A stretch of DNA of 64,000 nucleotides, from positions 28,136,710 through 28,200,709 of the forward strand of contig NC_133218.1 in NCBI RefSeq assembly GCF_040436345.1, in the 5' to 3' direction. This stretch comes from Pagrus major (lineage: Eukaryota > Chordata > Actinopteri > Spariformes > Sparidae). The position numbers and the translations under genes were made by a program. Shown piece after piece: positions 12,901-24,907 of the stretch. The notes beneath the pieces are model-generated. The model was not told the origin of the DNA. It did not search any database and saw only the letters and a program-made list of their open reading frames with translations. Position 1 is the stretch's first letter. The number at the start of each line of letters is the position of its first letter.

Positions 12901-15650
12901 AGGGTGCATGGTTTCCTGTCTCAGCGTCACCTACAAACCCCTATTGTGTGGTTGCTGTGTCTGGCTGGAGAGCCAGCCTTTGTATGGTGGACCCGTGCCC
13001 TATCCTATACATCATTCCCCGACACCTCATTGTGCTTTTCTGTGAGAATCATTATGACAGATTAGATCATTTGCAAATTCAAGCGCCGTATCAGGTGACT
13101 GCAAGTGGTCAGAAATGAATTATGTGATACACGGAGGTCCTCGAATAATTAAAACTGCAACAGAGCACAAAAACTATAGCAGCACAGATTGTCTGTTCTA
13201 CAGTACCGCTTATAGTAACAGGACATTTTGTGTTGACTTGATGTCTTTGCAGATATTCTATCCAAACAGACTTGTTTTTTTGGGCATGGATGTCAGTAAA
13301 GAACAAAAACATACACTGAAAATTTAGGGTAAGAAATATGTGAATTTGGATGCACTCAGATGAAGTACAGGATAGGACTACACAAACATATAGCACAATG
13401 CCTCTGTTCCTGTATCACTGCCTAATGAAACACACACACACAAAAACACAGTTGTCTGAAGCCAGAAGCTTGTAAACTGTGATTCAACTTTCAGCCTGGA
13501 TGAACAGGAGAGGCCTTTCCATCTGATTTCACTCTTTCATTCTGTCAGTCTTTCAGCCTCCCATCCCTTTTTACCCTCCACTCTTAATTTGTTTTGCTAC
13601 CGTATCTCCCTCTCTCACAGTCTCTCTTTGTCTCTCAAACACCTCTTCCACTAACCAGAGTCCATACTTTTCTCCCTCACTTGCTTTCAATTAGTCCTCT
13701 TGTCCATTTCTTATCACCTGCCCTTAATTCCTTCATCCTTTCAATTCTCGCTTCCTTTTTTTAATTTTGCCCGTTTGATTTTTTCTGTGTTTGCTGGCAC
13801 AACTCCTCTCTCTCATCCGCTCTACCTTTGCTTCATTATCTCTCTCCTCCTCCTCATCTGCCAGTCTATCTCCGTACCTGCCTCACTCTGTTTTTCATTC
13901 CTCCCTGCTTCTGTCCAACTCCCTGTCTGGATTTACAATTCACACATCAGTCTTCTGTCATCCAAATATCCATTTCTTCATTCCTTCTTTTGTTAATTCT
14001 CTGCTGAATACGTTTGGTTTTCTAAAACAAAGAGAACCCCAAGTGGAATTCTAAAAAATTGAGAAAACCTTTTTTTTAATCCAATATTGCTGCCAGGCAG
14101 CACAGCGGCTCGACGGTTATAACAGGCACCTGACTGCAAGAGGGTCCAGGGACCTTGTTCTTTGCATGTTCACTGCATGAGTTTTCCTGCAGAAGCTCTA
14201 ATTTCTTTCAAGAGTCTAAGAATATGCAGATACAGTGGCTGAACTATAAACTCTACACTGTGTGAATGTGGTTATCTGAACATATCTCCTATCTCCTGCC
14301 ATTTTCCCAATGCATGTTTGCATTAGTGTGTGCCCTCTTTGACCTTGCATTGTACAAGTGGGTAACAGAAAATCAATGAATGGATACATATTGCTTTCTT
14401 GGCTAGTTCCCCGAGTGAATGGTCTGTGGTTACATGCATTCATTCAAATCAGTCAAATGTATATCAGCTGAATTTTTCAATAGATACAATCAAAATGGAG
14501 CCTGAAAAAAAATATTGAAAGGTGTCCAAAATATGCTATCACCCTTATGTATGTAGACAGAGGTGGAAAAAACATTAACATGTTTTAGTATAAAGTATTC
14601 CATTATTCATGCACCGCTAACAATAGCAACAATAGCAATAGTGGTAAATCTACACCTGTCTGACACAGTGTGCAATAACATTAAAAGCTTTATAAAGATA
14701 GGAACTCTTACAGGGATGTTTCAGTGGACTGTATTTGATTATAAATGTGTACCTATAAATAATCTGCTCATCCAGAGTACAGTCACCGTGTGGGACAGAA
14801 AGGGTCAAAGACAAGCAGCAAACTTGTAAGTTTGAAACGGAGCATACGACTTCCCATGTGTTTTTATAATCAATGTATTGCTCATTGAGATTTGACCAAA
14901 TTCAAACCCTGAAACTGAAGTAGTGCAGTGAGACTTATAATTTGCCATATTTTTTTTTATATATTGGACCCAAAACCCTTTAGTCATTACAGAATCCACA
15001 GGAGTACCAGTAGTTCTAAAAGCTCCATGTGAGGGTTGAGATGTGATGGTGAGACATGGTGACACAATCTGCCTCGTAATTACTTCTCCCATGCTTTCCT
15101 TGAATATTGCAATCCGATGCTCCTGTCGTGGACTCCAAGAGGAATAACCTTGTGCTCAGAACACCTCATCAGCGATCGGTTGTGTAATTTGTGTGACTGG
15201 GACAAAATATACCTTGTAGAGAGAGCAGCACAGCCATTTTGGGATTTGGACAGTCTGCACTTAGCTCAAAGAATTCTACTCATAGGTTAGAGGCTTTACA
15301 GGTTAGACTAGCTGCTTTGATCTGTTGATGTGCTGTCTGCTTTATAGCACAGTGCCATTCAGTTCAAATAAAATCACACGCAGAGATGAAAATTGCTTGG
15401 AAAATGTTGAAAACTACTGTTTCGTCAAGTATTATCAGCGGCATCGACAGAAGTTAAATCTGAACAGCACTGAAAGACGTCAAGAAAATGACACTGTTGT
15501 ATGCCTCAGCGCACCAGCCAAGTTGCAATTTCCATCCATGTCTGTCCCGACAGATTTGACACAACCTATGTGCTGAACACTTTAATGTAATTTAATATAA
15601 AGTATAAAGTGTAGTGCAATTGATATGTACAGTTGCAGTGAATAATTTCT
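9990..15650. other. Intergenic DNA, no gene seen
   Basis: Ordinary AT-rich sequence with short chance frames only. CT/TC-rich DNA lies around 13.55-13.95 kb. A gacagaggtggaaaa word at about 14559 resembles the end of a hAT-type miniature element, but no matching opposite end was identified. No exon-like blocks with compatible splice sites were found. Confidence 0.5.
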
Positions 15651-15659
15651 TGTCTTCAA

Positions 15660-15922
15660 TGTCTTCAGTTCCCTCCAGGTGTCTCCCGAGATATCATATT
15701 CACTAGAGTGGTACATGAGGTTGCAGCAATATTAACCTTTGACCACGGAAATCTAATCAGTTCATCCTTAAGTCCAAGAGGAAATTCGGGCCAAATTTGA
15801 AGACATTCCTTCAAGGCATTCCTGGAGATATCACATTCACAAGAATGGGACGGACAGATAGACAGACAACCCGAAGAAGGTTATCACCGGCAAGGAGGCA
15901 TTTAAATAAATAAATAAATAAA
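15660..15922 (+). repeat. Fish-type dispersed repeat with AAAT tail
   Basis: Contains the ordered words cctttgaccac, aatctaatcagttcatcctt, gccaaatttgaagacattcc, gagatatcacattcacaaga, atgggacggacagatagaca and acaacccgaagaa, then an ...ggcaaggaggcatt end and an AAAT repeat tail. I recognise this as a dispersed repeat common in teleost genomes. The A-rich simple tail suggests retroposition. It carries no coding sequence. Confidence 0.6.
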
Positions 15923-15929
15923 TCCTAGA

Positions 15930-17640
15930 GTCTACTACTTAGAAGACTTTTATGTGACTTCAGCAGGCAACTGGAGCAGTGACAAAAGTCAGAGTTTGGA
16001 AGTTTGCTTATGAAAATTAGAAAGACAAACTAAATTATGGGTAGAAGAGGACAGAGGGGAAAGGAAAGGCAAAAAAACAGTGTTCTTAGTGTATTTTTAT
16101 TAGTTCAAAGAAAGTATGAAAAGTTTGTGGAGTGATAGAAAATGTGAGCCAGTGGGCAACATCAAACTTTGTGTGCAATATGTCAGGGCTGAAACAATTC
16201 GCTGAGAGTTCAATGAAAAGTGACAAGTGACAATTCTTCTCTCCAGTAATTATTCTGTATAATGTCACTTGAAATCCAGATCTATTGACCTCCATGAGTG
16301 CTGACTCGCTGCAGGCTCGTAATACATTTGTGATGGTTACACAATACTTCACGAATGCAAGAGTCACAGATTTGTGGGAGTTATCTGACAATTCATCATC
16401 AAGGTAAAATAACTCATTTTTTCCACAGCCGTGCGAACCTATCTCATATTATTTTGATACAGACATAATTTGTTGAAAATGTTTCATTATTTGATGGAAT
16501 TTCATTTTGCACTGAGAAAGCAAATGTTCTGACCCCAGCTATGACTAACAAGATCTGAATTTGACATCAAAGTAATGAAATCTTCGTGGGGAAAAGGTTT
16601 CTTTTCTGTTTCGACAAAATGTACACCTCCTGAATTGAGTAAAAATCGATTTACCCAAGGCCTTGCTGTGTTTATATGTGTCAGAAGACAGACACAAGAT
16701 TGACGAGAGCGCAGTGTGCAACATAAATATCCTATTTGTGTAAATCACAAGTCCAATGATATCATTCATCAAAATTCCTCGAAGGCAACATACAAATTCA
16801 TTTCAATGAATGCTGGGAACAAAAACCTCATTTCAAACTCAAAGACAGAAAGAGAGAAGGAAAGACAAACGGACACAGAGAGGTGAGCGAACAAGATAAC
16901 AAAGCACAACAAAGAAGATGCCGCCATCTGGCTTGTTGTTCTTCATTACAGCTGTTACACACACCGTCTGAGCACACCCTCACCTGCAGCATCTCTCTCT
17001 CTGCAGGACACCAACAGTATTTTAATGTGATTCTGTCCTGAGGTGAACAGAAAGTGAAATATGTCACTTTGGGATTTGATAGAATTGCAAATGACTGTCA
17101 GGAGAGACAGAAAAAGACAAGGGGCCACATTCAGAACTTGTTCATGACTTGATCAGTTGAGTTCACTAACTGTGAAATTGGCAGGCAGGCCTTTGTTACA
17201 ATATGTGTAGTTCATGCCCTCTGTTCTCACTGGCAGAGTCACACCTTTATACTGTTGTAAAATACCTGACAAACACACACCTGTGATATATTAACAAGAG
17301 ATACACCAAGTACTTTATGGCCTTCTCTGGAAGCGTCGTCACTTCAGTCATTCCTGATTGCAGTTCTGCGTTAGTGAAACTGAAATGCTACATTACAGGT
17401 GACTGTGTTTTATAATAAGTGCAATATCTAGGTGGATCTTGGATTCCCAATTAAAATTTGAGGCACATATCAAGAAAGTGTCCAAGACCATGGAGACTAA
17501 TCTGAATTGCGTTTGACTTAGACGATCTTGTTTGGTGTCCCAGCGGCTGTCCATGTGGGTATCCATGGGTATCCATGTGAGGAATCCCTGTTTGCCCCTT
17601 ACCAGAGTGCTTTCTGTGTTTATGTCTGGTGCCTTAAGTG
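15930..17640. other. Intergenic DNA, no gene seen
   Basis: No splice-compatible coding blocks, RNA gene or array of note. The longest minus-strand frame (about 16.1-16.4 kb) has no recognisable domain and no flanking splice logic. Confidence 0.5.
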
Positions 17641-17649
17641 TTTCCCCTT

Positions 17650-18277
17650 TTTGTTCCAATAACACTGTTGTTTTGCCCACATTTTTCCCTTTACTTTAGT
17701 TTAGTGTTTTGCCCACATCTTTACATTTAGTTTGCCTTAACATTTAATTTGCATTCTGCAATCGTTTTGCCGGTATTGGTGGTTTTGATTTATTTTGCCT
17801 GTCCCTTAATTTATTAGTGTTGTAGTTTGTTTTCCTTTGTTTAGATCAATTTTTTTTGTTATATTTAAGGTTGAATTTGTTAAAAACCAACTGGGTTACT
17901 TTACTTTGTTTTGTTACCTTGTTGTTTTCTGATCATTTGTTTAGTTATTTTCCTAAGCAGAGTGCCATATTGTTGGGAGGCTAGGCACCCGTGGTGACGT
18001 CCCTTCACTTTTTGTATGTGAGTAAACACACAGGTATACACTATTGACTGCACCATTTTGCTGTGCTGCACTGAAGGTGAGTAGTGGTAGCAGCCCTGGA
18101 CACTGCCTCTGTGTAGTCTGCCTCTCCGCATATGGCCTTTTTTAAAATATTTCATATTGAGGCCTTTTTAAAAGATATTTTTAATAAAGTCATTCTATTC
18201 ACCGACACGTGACACATGAGGGCACCATTTCAAAATAAAACAGGAAATAAGAAAACAAAAAAATCAGGATCATGACA
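17650..18277. mobile_element. LTR-like repeat fragments in opposed orientation
   Basis: On the + strand a T-rich stretch with repeated ttttgcccaca and tttagtttag words ends in aataaagtcattctattc and gacacgtgaca at about 18214, an LTR-like 3' end. Immediately after it, 18215-18277 read on the minus strand gives tgtcatgatcc ... tttcctgttttattttgaaa ... tgccctcatgtgtc, which matches the start of the repeat at 4255. It looks like two pieces of related elements joined head-on. No coding part survives. Confidence 0.4.
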
Positions 18278-18890
18278 TAAAGGCCTACAAATTTGAAATA
18301 CCCCACCATCAGCAAGAAAAACATTATGCGATCTCAAAGCTTTCAATATTGAGGCAAAACTACGGCTTAAACAACCATATCCAAATGTCTTTTTGTTTGT
18401 TCTTAATCACTATTTTCAGTCATTGTTCCTATTTGTTGGTCTTAGTCATAGTTGTTACATTGCTGTCTGTAGTGGCTGCTTGTCTATATTTGTATTATTG
18501 TAAGTTTATGTCTCTAGTGGCTGTCATCGATCGTTCATTTCTATTTTAGTGCTGTGTCATCTGTTTTATTTCCTAAAAGCCTAACCAGGGAAAATGACAG
18601 CATGGCCAGAAGCCCTTTATATTTCGCATCAGTTGCATTTTAATTAGGTGTAACAATACCTACATGTATTGTTCCTGTCAAATAAACTGAGATATTTTTT
18701 GAATAGAAATTAGGCCAACATACTTGGTATGATTTTGAGTATCTGCAGTGAAGAAAGGTGCGACTCTGCTATAATGTTTGTGAAAGCGCAGCACTGAATT
18801 ACATATAATTATTTGCAAATGTGCTTTGTTCCCAATTGCAATAGAAATGAGCCGGTTAACCGTAAATTTAGTGGAACCTCGCCTCATGCT

Positions 18891-18983
18891 GAGAGAAGAG
18901 AAGAGAAGAGAAGAGAAGAGAAGAGAAGAGAAGAGAAGAGAAGAGAAGAGAAGAGAAGAGAAGAGAAGAGAAGAGAAGAGAAG
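18891..18983. repeat. AGAAG pentanucleotide array
   Basis: About 18 uninterrupted copies of a five-base unit (agaag on the + strand). The minus-strand Leu/Phe/Ser-rich frame across it is the translation of the array and not a gene. Confidence 0.95.
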
Positions 18984-18989
18984 CTTTAG

Positions 18990-21900
18990 CTCTGTAGCTT
19001 GATTACAATAATAACAGCCAACATAACTGATACATGTACATACTGACACACACACAGATACTATTGTGCTATATGAAACCCCATGAAGGCATATTTGTTA
19101 AATCTGTATCAACAGTAAAGAACAAAGTAAAGCTCAATGTCATGCAGCACTGATGCCATCCACCCTTCCAGTGAGGACACACACAGTTTCCATCTCTTTT
19201 TTGTTTTATATCAATTTATCTGTATTTCAATATATCCCCTGACTTTGCTGATGCAATTGTGCTGACCTTTATTTCATTAAAATTCAACTTGGATCCCTTT
19301 TCATTAGTCGCTTCCCCTATGACCGATAATGATAGATAAAAACTGTGGGGTGGGGGCCTTCTGAAGCGAGGCATGCCAGAAGAAGTTCGACAACCGCAGA
19401 ACCGATGTTTCCCCTCGTTACAACACACAGATGGATTTAATCCATAAAATATGTTGTACCATTATGGAATTCTTTAAATTCATGTACAAGAGTTATCAAA
19501 ACAGTTGCTAAAATTGTCTCTGTTGATCTCTACTAAACAGTCAGATAATCTTTTCTAAAATTCAGTCTGACTGAGAAAGATAACAGCGATTTAATTGTGA
19601 ACCATCAGCCACTGTGGCTGGGGAATAAAAAGGTCAGTGTCCTGCTCTGGTTAAGAGCCTATTTTGTGATTAACGCATGATTTATGGTCTCTCAGAGAAT
19701 CAGACACCTCTTTTCTCTCCTGCCTGTGAAATCATATCATAGAAGGGGGTAAAATATCGTCTAGTGTGCCACTGAGTGGAGGAATTCAATCATGTGTACT
19801 TTGGGCTTTGGTCAAGGTGAATTATAGAGCCACAGTGCTGGCTTTATCAGGCCAATGAAAGGTTCTTCAGTAATAAACAACATGTGTACATTTACTTTCA
19901 GCATACTGTCTGGCAATTTAAAATTACAGAAATCTGTTTCCCATACATTGACCGTGTAAATAAATGTTCTTTATTATGTCCCTCCTATAGACACACGGAT
20001 TGCGATATTTAATGTAGCTCTATCTATGCCATTGTAACGCAACCGAAAGGCAAGGCACTAAAGTGGACAATTAACACAGCACTATGTAAGAACTTCTAAA
20101 GCGATTCGGAAAAAGAGTTGATTTTGAGTCTCATTCTCAGGTCGTCAAATACACTTTGGGTCGGTGGCTTGGGTCCAATATAACCCCACCACCACAGGTA
20201 CCCGATATGCATATATAGACCAGAAAAACAGAACTCCAAATGCGATCTACAACTGACCAATACAGCAGACCTAAATTAAATCCTACATTTATCAACTTGA
20301 TCATATTGTTTTTTTGTTGGACCGCCAGGATTAATGTTGAGTTTGCATTCAGTACCGGTGTTTCATTGGGTTGCATTGTTATCAAATGTGTTTCCAATAT
20401 TTTGTCCAATAACAAGTTACACATATGGGTAAACCAAAAGTTAGAATAGCATCTCTTTTACAAAACAATCACAAACTACAGCCACAAAAATGAACAAAGT
20501 TGGATCAACACCAAACACAACTGCACTGGTCTGAGTCATTACAGAGTTCTTATGGATAATTACAGTACATTGGTCCTATTTGACCAACATGATAGAAATT
20601 TTAGATTTTTCACAGCAGGAATTGTTATGAGATAAAATGATATTTTCAATGCATCACGTACATACACAAATACCCATCTCGTGGACCAGGTTGGGAGGTC
20701 TTGTGCTGATCCTTGTAAAAATATCATTTCTCATTTGCTGTAATCTCAGTGCATGTAATTTTACTCCAAAGCCTGCAACCTATATCAAATAAATTGCACA
20801 GAAAATAGCATTCTGTAATGAAGATTTCACAGCACATTTTCATTGCTAATCTAGTATTAGGATTCTGCCAATTATATTATGTCAATCTGTCAACCAATTT
20901 CTCTCCTATATTTGGCATTTGTATGCGTGTCAAGTAACACGTGTCATGTTAAGTCAAGTAAAGCCATGCCAGATGAAAGGCATTTCTTTTTTTAAAAGCA
21001 GACTGTCCTGATCCCCATTTTAGTTCAGACATCATACAGCCACATCTGCAGAGGGCAGCTCTAAAACACTTTGATGAATGTGATGTTTCTCAACATTTAA
21101 CCTAATAGCACTCTTCCCTTTTTAGTTTCCATTGACAAAAGCTGGTTTGTGTCCTATAGAAGTATGTCTATATATAGTTGCTCTGCAATTGTTTTGGCAG
21201 AATCCAGACATCAAACTGCACATTGTTCCATTTTCAGTGGCAGACGGTCATTAAATGTGACACCTGTGTACATCAACTGAAAGGTCAGAGGAAATTGGAT
21301 TTATACATTTTCAGCTATTTTTGTTCAACCCACATATAGAGTGACACAAATGTGACATTGCAATTAGTAGCACAAGCTTCTAAGAATCGTTCTATGAGAC
21401 TTCCCTTTAAATTAGTAACAAGGGTGACCAATGGTTGAATGATCAGCGTGAGTGAGTGTATACGAGTGTTTGTGAGTGTGTGTTAGACTGGAGGGAGCCG
21501 TACCTCAATTGATTCTGACCTAAATATATTCTTTCAGCACAATCAGAGCAGATCACTGCCCCCCGGCCTGTATAGAGCTCTTGCGGTGCATAATTTCCAT
21601 AAACTCAATTTGTTTCTTTATTTTTCCTTAATGTCCTGATCAGCAATATTCCCTTTCACATTCATCCTGCTCAGTGGCATTACAATCTCCTTTGGCCTCC
21701 AAATGCAACTGCTGAAACTGCCAAATGCATTTCTCGAGTACACATCAACAATAGCCCCGAAGCTTTCATTTTCGACAGCTCAAAGGTAGAAAGTAGAGTT
21801 CAAAACAAGCTCACAGCAACAAGCCCTGGTGTGTCCATCTATCAACTTCTTACAGACAATGTACCAAAGATATTCTTTCAATTTCAAACTAGGTTTGCAA

Positions 21901-23130
21901 CAGTTGGAGATTTTCAAGGTACGATGACCATCTCAGAAAATATCAGTTTCATGGCAGCATGGTATGTGGTGTTACATGATTATTACTATTAGTTATAATG
22001 ACCCTTAGAGGAATGAAAACAGAAGTTTTTTTTGTTGAACAAATCCTTTATAAACTACAATCTATCATAATATCCCATAATGATATGACCTGACCAGACT
22101 CTATAAAATAACACTAATACAGTAGAATTCAATACCATAGATATAATTATATAAAGTAGCATTATAGCCTTGTTTGGTCTACTGACTGTTGAGAAAACGG
22201 GTGTTGTACAGTAAGTTCATGTGAGCTGCCCACAGTCTTATATACTATACACAGCAGAAACAATGAGCTGAAAGTGGTTTACAGCTATATAAAGCAGCAG
22301 AATGGGCTGTGACATTGGCAGCACCAGGAACCTTTAAATATTACGCAGAACCACTTGATTCACAGTTACAATTAATATTTAAAGTAAATCAAACATATCA
22401 TCTTTAAAAAATAATATCTTCCATACACTCCATACACACTTCATTTCAACATTTCATTAATTACTCTACTCCTCCCTTGCCATTTCACAGTCTCTGACCA
22501 GCCAATAAATATTGAGAGTCACCATAGCCTCTCCATGTGTATCTACAGCAGGTAGCTATTCTCAACACACAGTCCATATGGCTACTAATTATAGTTTGGC
22601 ATTGAATTAAACCAGAGCCGGAGATGGGAACCTCTCTACTGACCTTTCTGAAGATCTGAGAGGCATCAGCTGTGAATAGCGGTAACAATGCCCTCTGTGA
22701 CATTACCATTGTGATGTGAACAACATTTTACAGATCATGGAGCAGGACTGTCGAGCTGGGATCACTGCGACTGAGAAATGACTGGCACCAAACGCTCGTC
22801 TGACACGGCTTGCGGTGTGTTAGCCATGCCCTCCTCCTTTTATGAACAAGGAGAGATATTTTTTGGAATGTTTTAGCTTGCAGATTATCTTGCTTGTGCA
22901 AATTAAACCCATAAAATCTGCTCTCTCTCTCTCTCCTGGCTCACACTCCGGTTGCTGTGTGTTGTTATTGCAGGGCTGTTCTCAAACTCAACAACCTGAA
23001 GGTGGGGGAAGATACCATCGCCATGTTGACCATATGGCCAGCTTATTATGCACTGGCAGAGCATCTTAATGAGAGTCCACAACCTGACAGAGACATTCTT
23101 TTGAGCCCCCTCCACACGTACACATCATCC
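18990..23130. other. Intergenic DNA, no gene seen
   Basis: No supported gene. Sequence between about 21.5 and 22.7 kb is less repeat-like than its surroundings and could contain conserved non-coding regulatory DNA, but this cannot be judged from one sequence. No CpG-rich promoter is present. Confidence 0.45.
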
Positions 23131-23231
23131 CAAATGCACACACACACACACACACGCATGAATACCTCCACCCATACAGACCTGTGCAACTACTTACGAC
23201 ACACAAACAGAGAACTCTTGTGCATTTTCTT

Positions 23232-23235
23232 CACA

Positions 23236-23269
<34 letters not shown>
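23232..23269. repeat. CA microsatellite
   Basis: A CA repeat with one AT interruption, close to a shorter CA run at 23138-23155. Frames across it are artefacts. Confidence 0.9.
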
Positions 23270-23733
23270 ATGCTGAAAACTGTGAAAAATCATTCAAGCA
23301 GAGGCATAGGCTAAAATCACAGCCCTGTACTGACACCCAGTGGTAACAGACACACACTAAATCTGTTCTGGCCAACAAGGTCAGCACCAACTAAAGTTGT
23401 CTGTTATTTTTATGTTGGAAAATGTTTTTGACACAGCTCACATGAAAATGATAAAAACCTGACCACATTCACAAAAAGTGATCGATGTTGACCGTGAGGG
23501 CAAACAACAACACTCACAAAACCATAAAACTTGATTCAGGTTAGGCTGTAATATAACAACAGGGCAATGGTTGCCACGGTGCTGGATGGGCTTCAGATAA
23601 GACGTACGCTTTATAACCTGTGAGCGAGATAAAGAAGTGATTTAACTTGGCATTTCATGCTTCTGTTGAGCATTTGCTCAATAACCCTTACATAAACAAA
23701 TCCCAAATATATTTACACAAGTATATGACTCTA

Positions 23734-23825
23734 GAAAAGCTTTATTTATATAGTCTCACAAAGTTGCCTCAAAAGGCTTTACAATCTGTACAGCGAACAA
23801 CACCGTCTATCCTTCGACCCTCCGT
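23734..23825 (+). repeat. Fish interspersed repeat fragment
   Basis: The words gctttatttatatag, acaaagttgcctcaaa, ggctttacaatctgta and aacaccgtctatccttcgac follow a repeat very common in teleosts (consensus-like tttatatagcgc ... caaagtgctttaca). Only about 90 bases remain. Confidence 0.5.
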
Positions 23826-23965
23826 TTTACTCGCACGATAAAAAACGAGGCAGCATTAATGTGAAGCCGCAAAAACATTGCCAGGGCACATTCAGGAGAG
23901 CATTTTCATTGCCCAAGGTTATTGTTAGTAGAGAACGCTAAGCTAAGTGTTGGTCTAAGTTAATT

Positions 23966-23970
<5 letters not shown>

Positions 23971-24004
<34 letters not shown>
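23971..24004. repeat. GA microsatellite
   Basis: Seventeen uninterrupted GA dinucleotides. Confidence 0.95.
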
Positions 24005-24006
<2 letters not shown>

Positions 24007-24178
24007 ATCTGTGTACACGTGCATGCATGCGTGCATACACAGCGAGGTCAAAGCCGACTTACTGGAAACTGAGTCGAGATTTGTGTGTGTCTCAGTGTAA
24101 ATGATCCTTGTACCTTTTTACTGCCCCCCATAAAAACTTGATAGATAACATTTTTTTGAGTCACTGACAAACTTCACA

Positions 24179-24181
<3 letters not shown>

Positions 24182-24214
<33 letters not shown>
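24182..24214. repeat. CA microsatellite
   Basis: Uninterrupted CA repeat followed by a short GA run. It lies about 350 bases upstream of the candidate chs1 promoter. Confidence 0.95.
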
Positions 24215-24215
<1 letters not shown>

Positions 24216-24549
24216 GGAGAGAGAGAGATATCACATAACTTACTCATCCTGGGTGGTTATGGGATCTTAGGCTGATGGTTATCTTTTAGTATCTATCAAC
24301 CCCACATATACACACTTTGTGAGATGCATAGGTCGCATAAAACACACACACGATCACACACACCTAAGGGGGCTGAACCTGACTGTCTGCAAGGGCGTAA
24401 CTTTCATAAGCTAGTGATAACACGGACAAATAGATGGACAAAGGACAAAAAGACTGACAGACTGACGGATTGAAGGAGACGTCTGTACAGTTGGATTCCA
24501 GTCGGCTTCAATTACCTTAAAACCTTTACTTTTCAAAATGAAAGTAACT

Positions 24550-24556
24550 TATAAAT
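24550..24556 (+). promoter_or_regulatory. Candidate TATA box for chs1
   Basis: A TATAAAT word lies about 355 bases upstream of the chs1 start codon. Two good donor sites (AAG|GTAAGG-like, GT at 24607 and 24707) and a good acceptor with pyrimidine tract (AG at 24875-24876) lie between it and the ATG. This fits a short non-coding first exon beginning near 24.58 kb. It is an inference; a more distant promoter cannot be excluded. Confidence 0.4.
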
Positions 24557-24907
24557 ACATACAACCTTGAGCTTGGAATTTCACATCATTTGACTAAGAA
24601 CTGAAGGTAAGGCTTCAGTGAAGAGAAACAAAGCAGCCTGGGGGTGGATCACTGAAAATCACTTGAAGATAAAGATCTAATTAACAGGAGAATTAAAGAA
24701 AAAAAGGTAAGGCCTCTCTGTTTTCTTTTATTTCAGCATGACTTAATGAGGTCAATGCTGACGATCACATTTATCTTTAAAATACATATTATACTGAAGG
24801 TAATCTGTCAAAAAAAAATATGACTTCTGCTCGCTGTTTGAATATTTCCCCTCTTGGACACTCTGACTCTTCACAGGCCACCGTGGGAAGTGGCATAGGC
24901 GAGCAAG

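Noticed and set aside
22957..23346. 129-aa + strand frame
   Set aside because: It runs through CA arrays, and the non-repeat start has no domain or splice partner.
1..24549. A further protein-coding gene upstream of chs1
   Set aside because: I looked for runs of exon-like blocks with matching GT-AG phases on both strands and found none.
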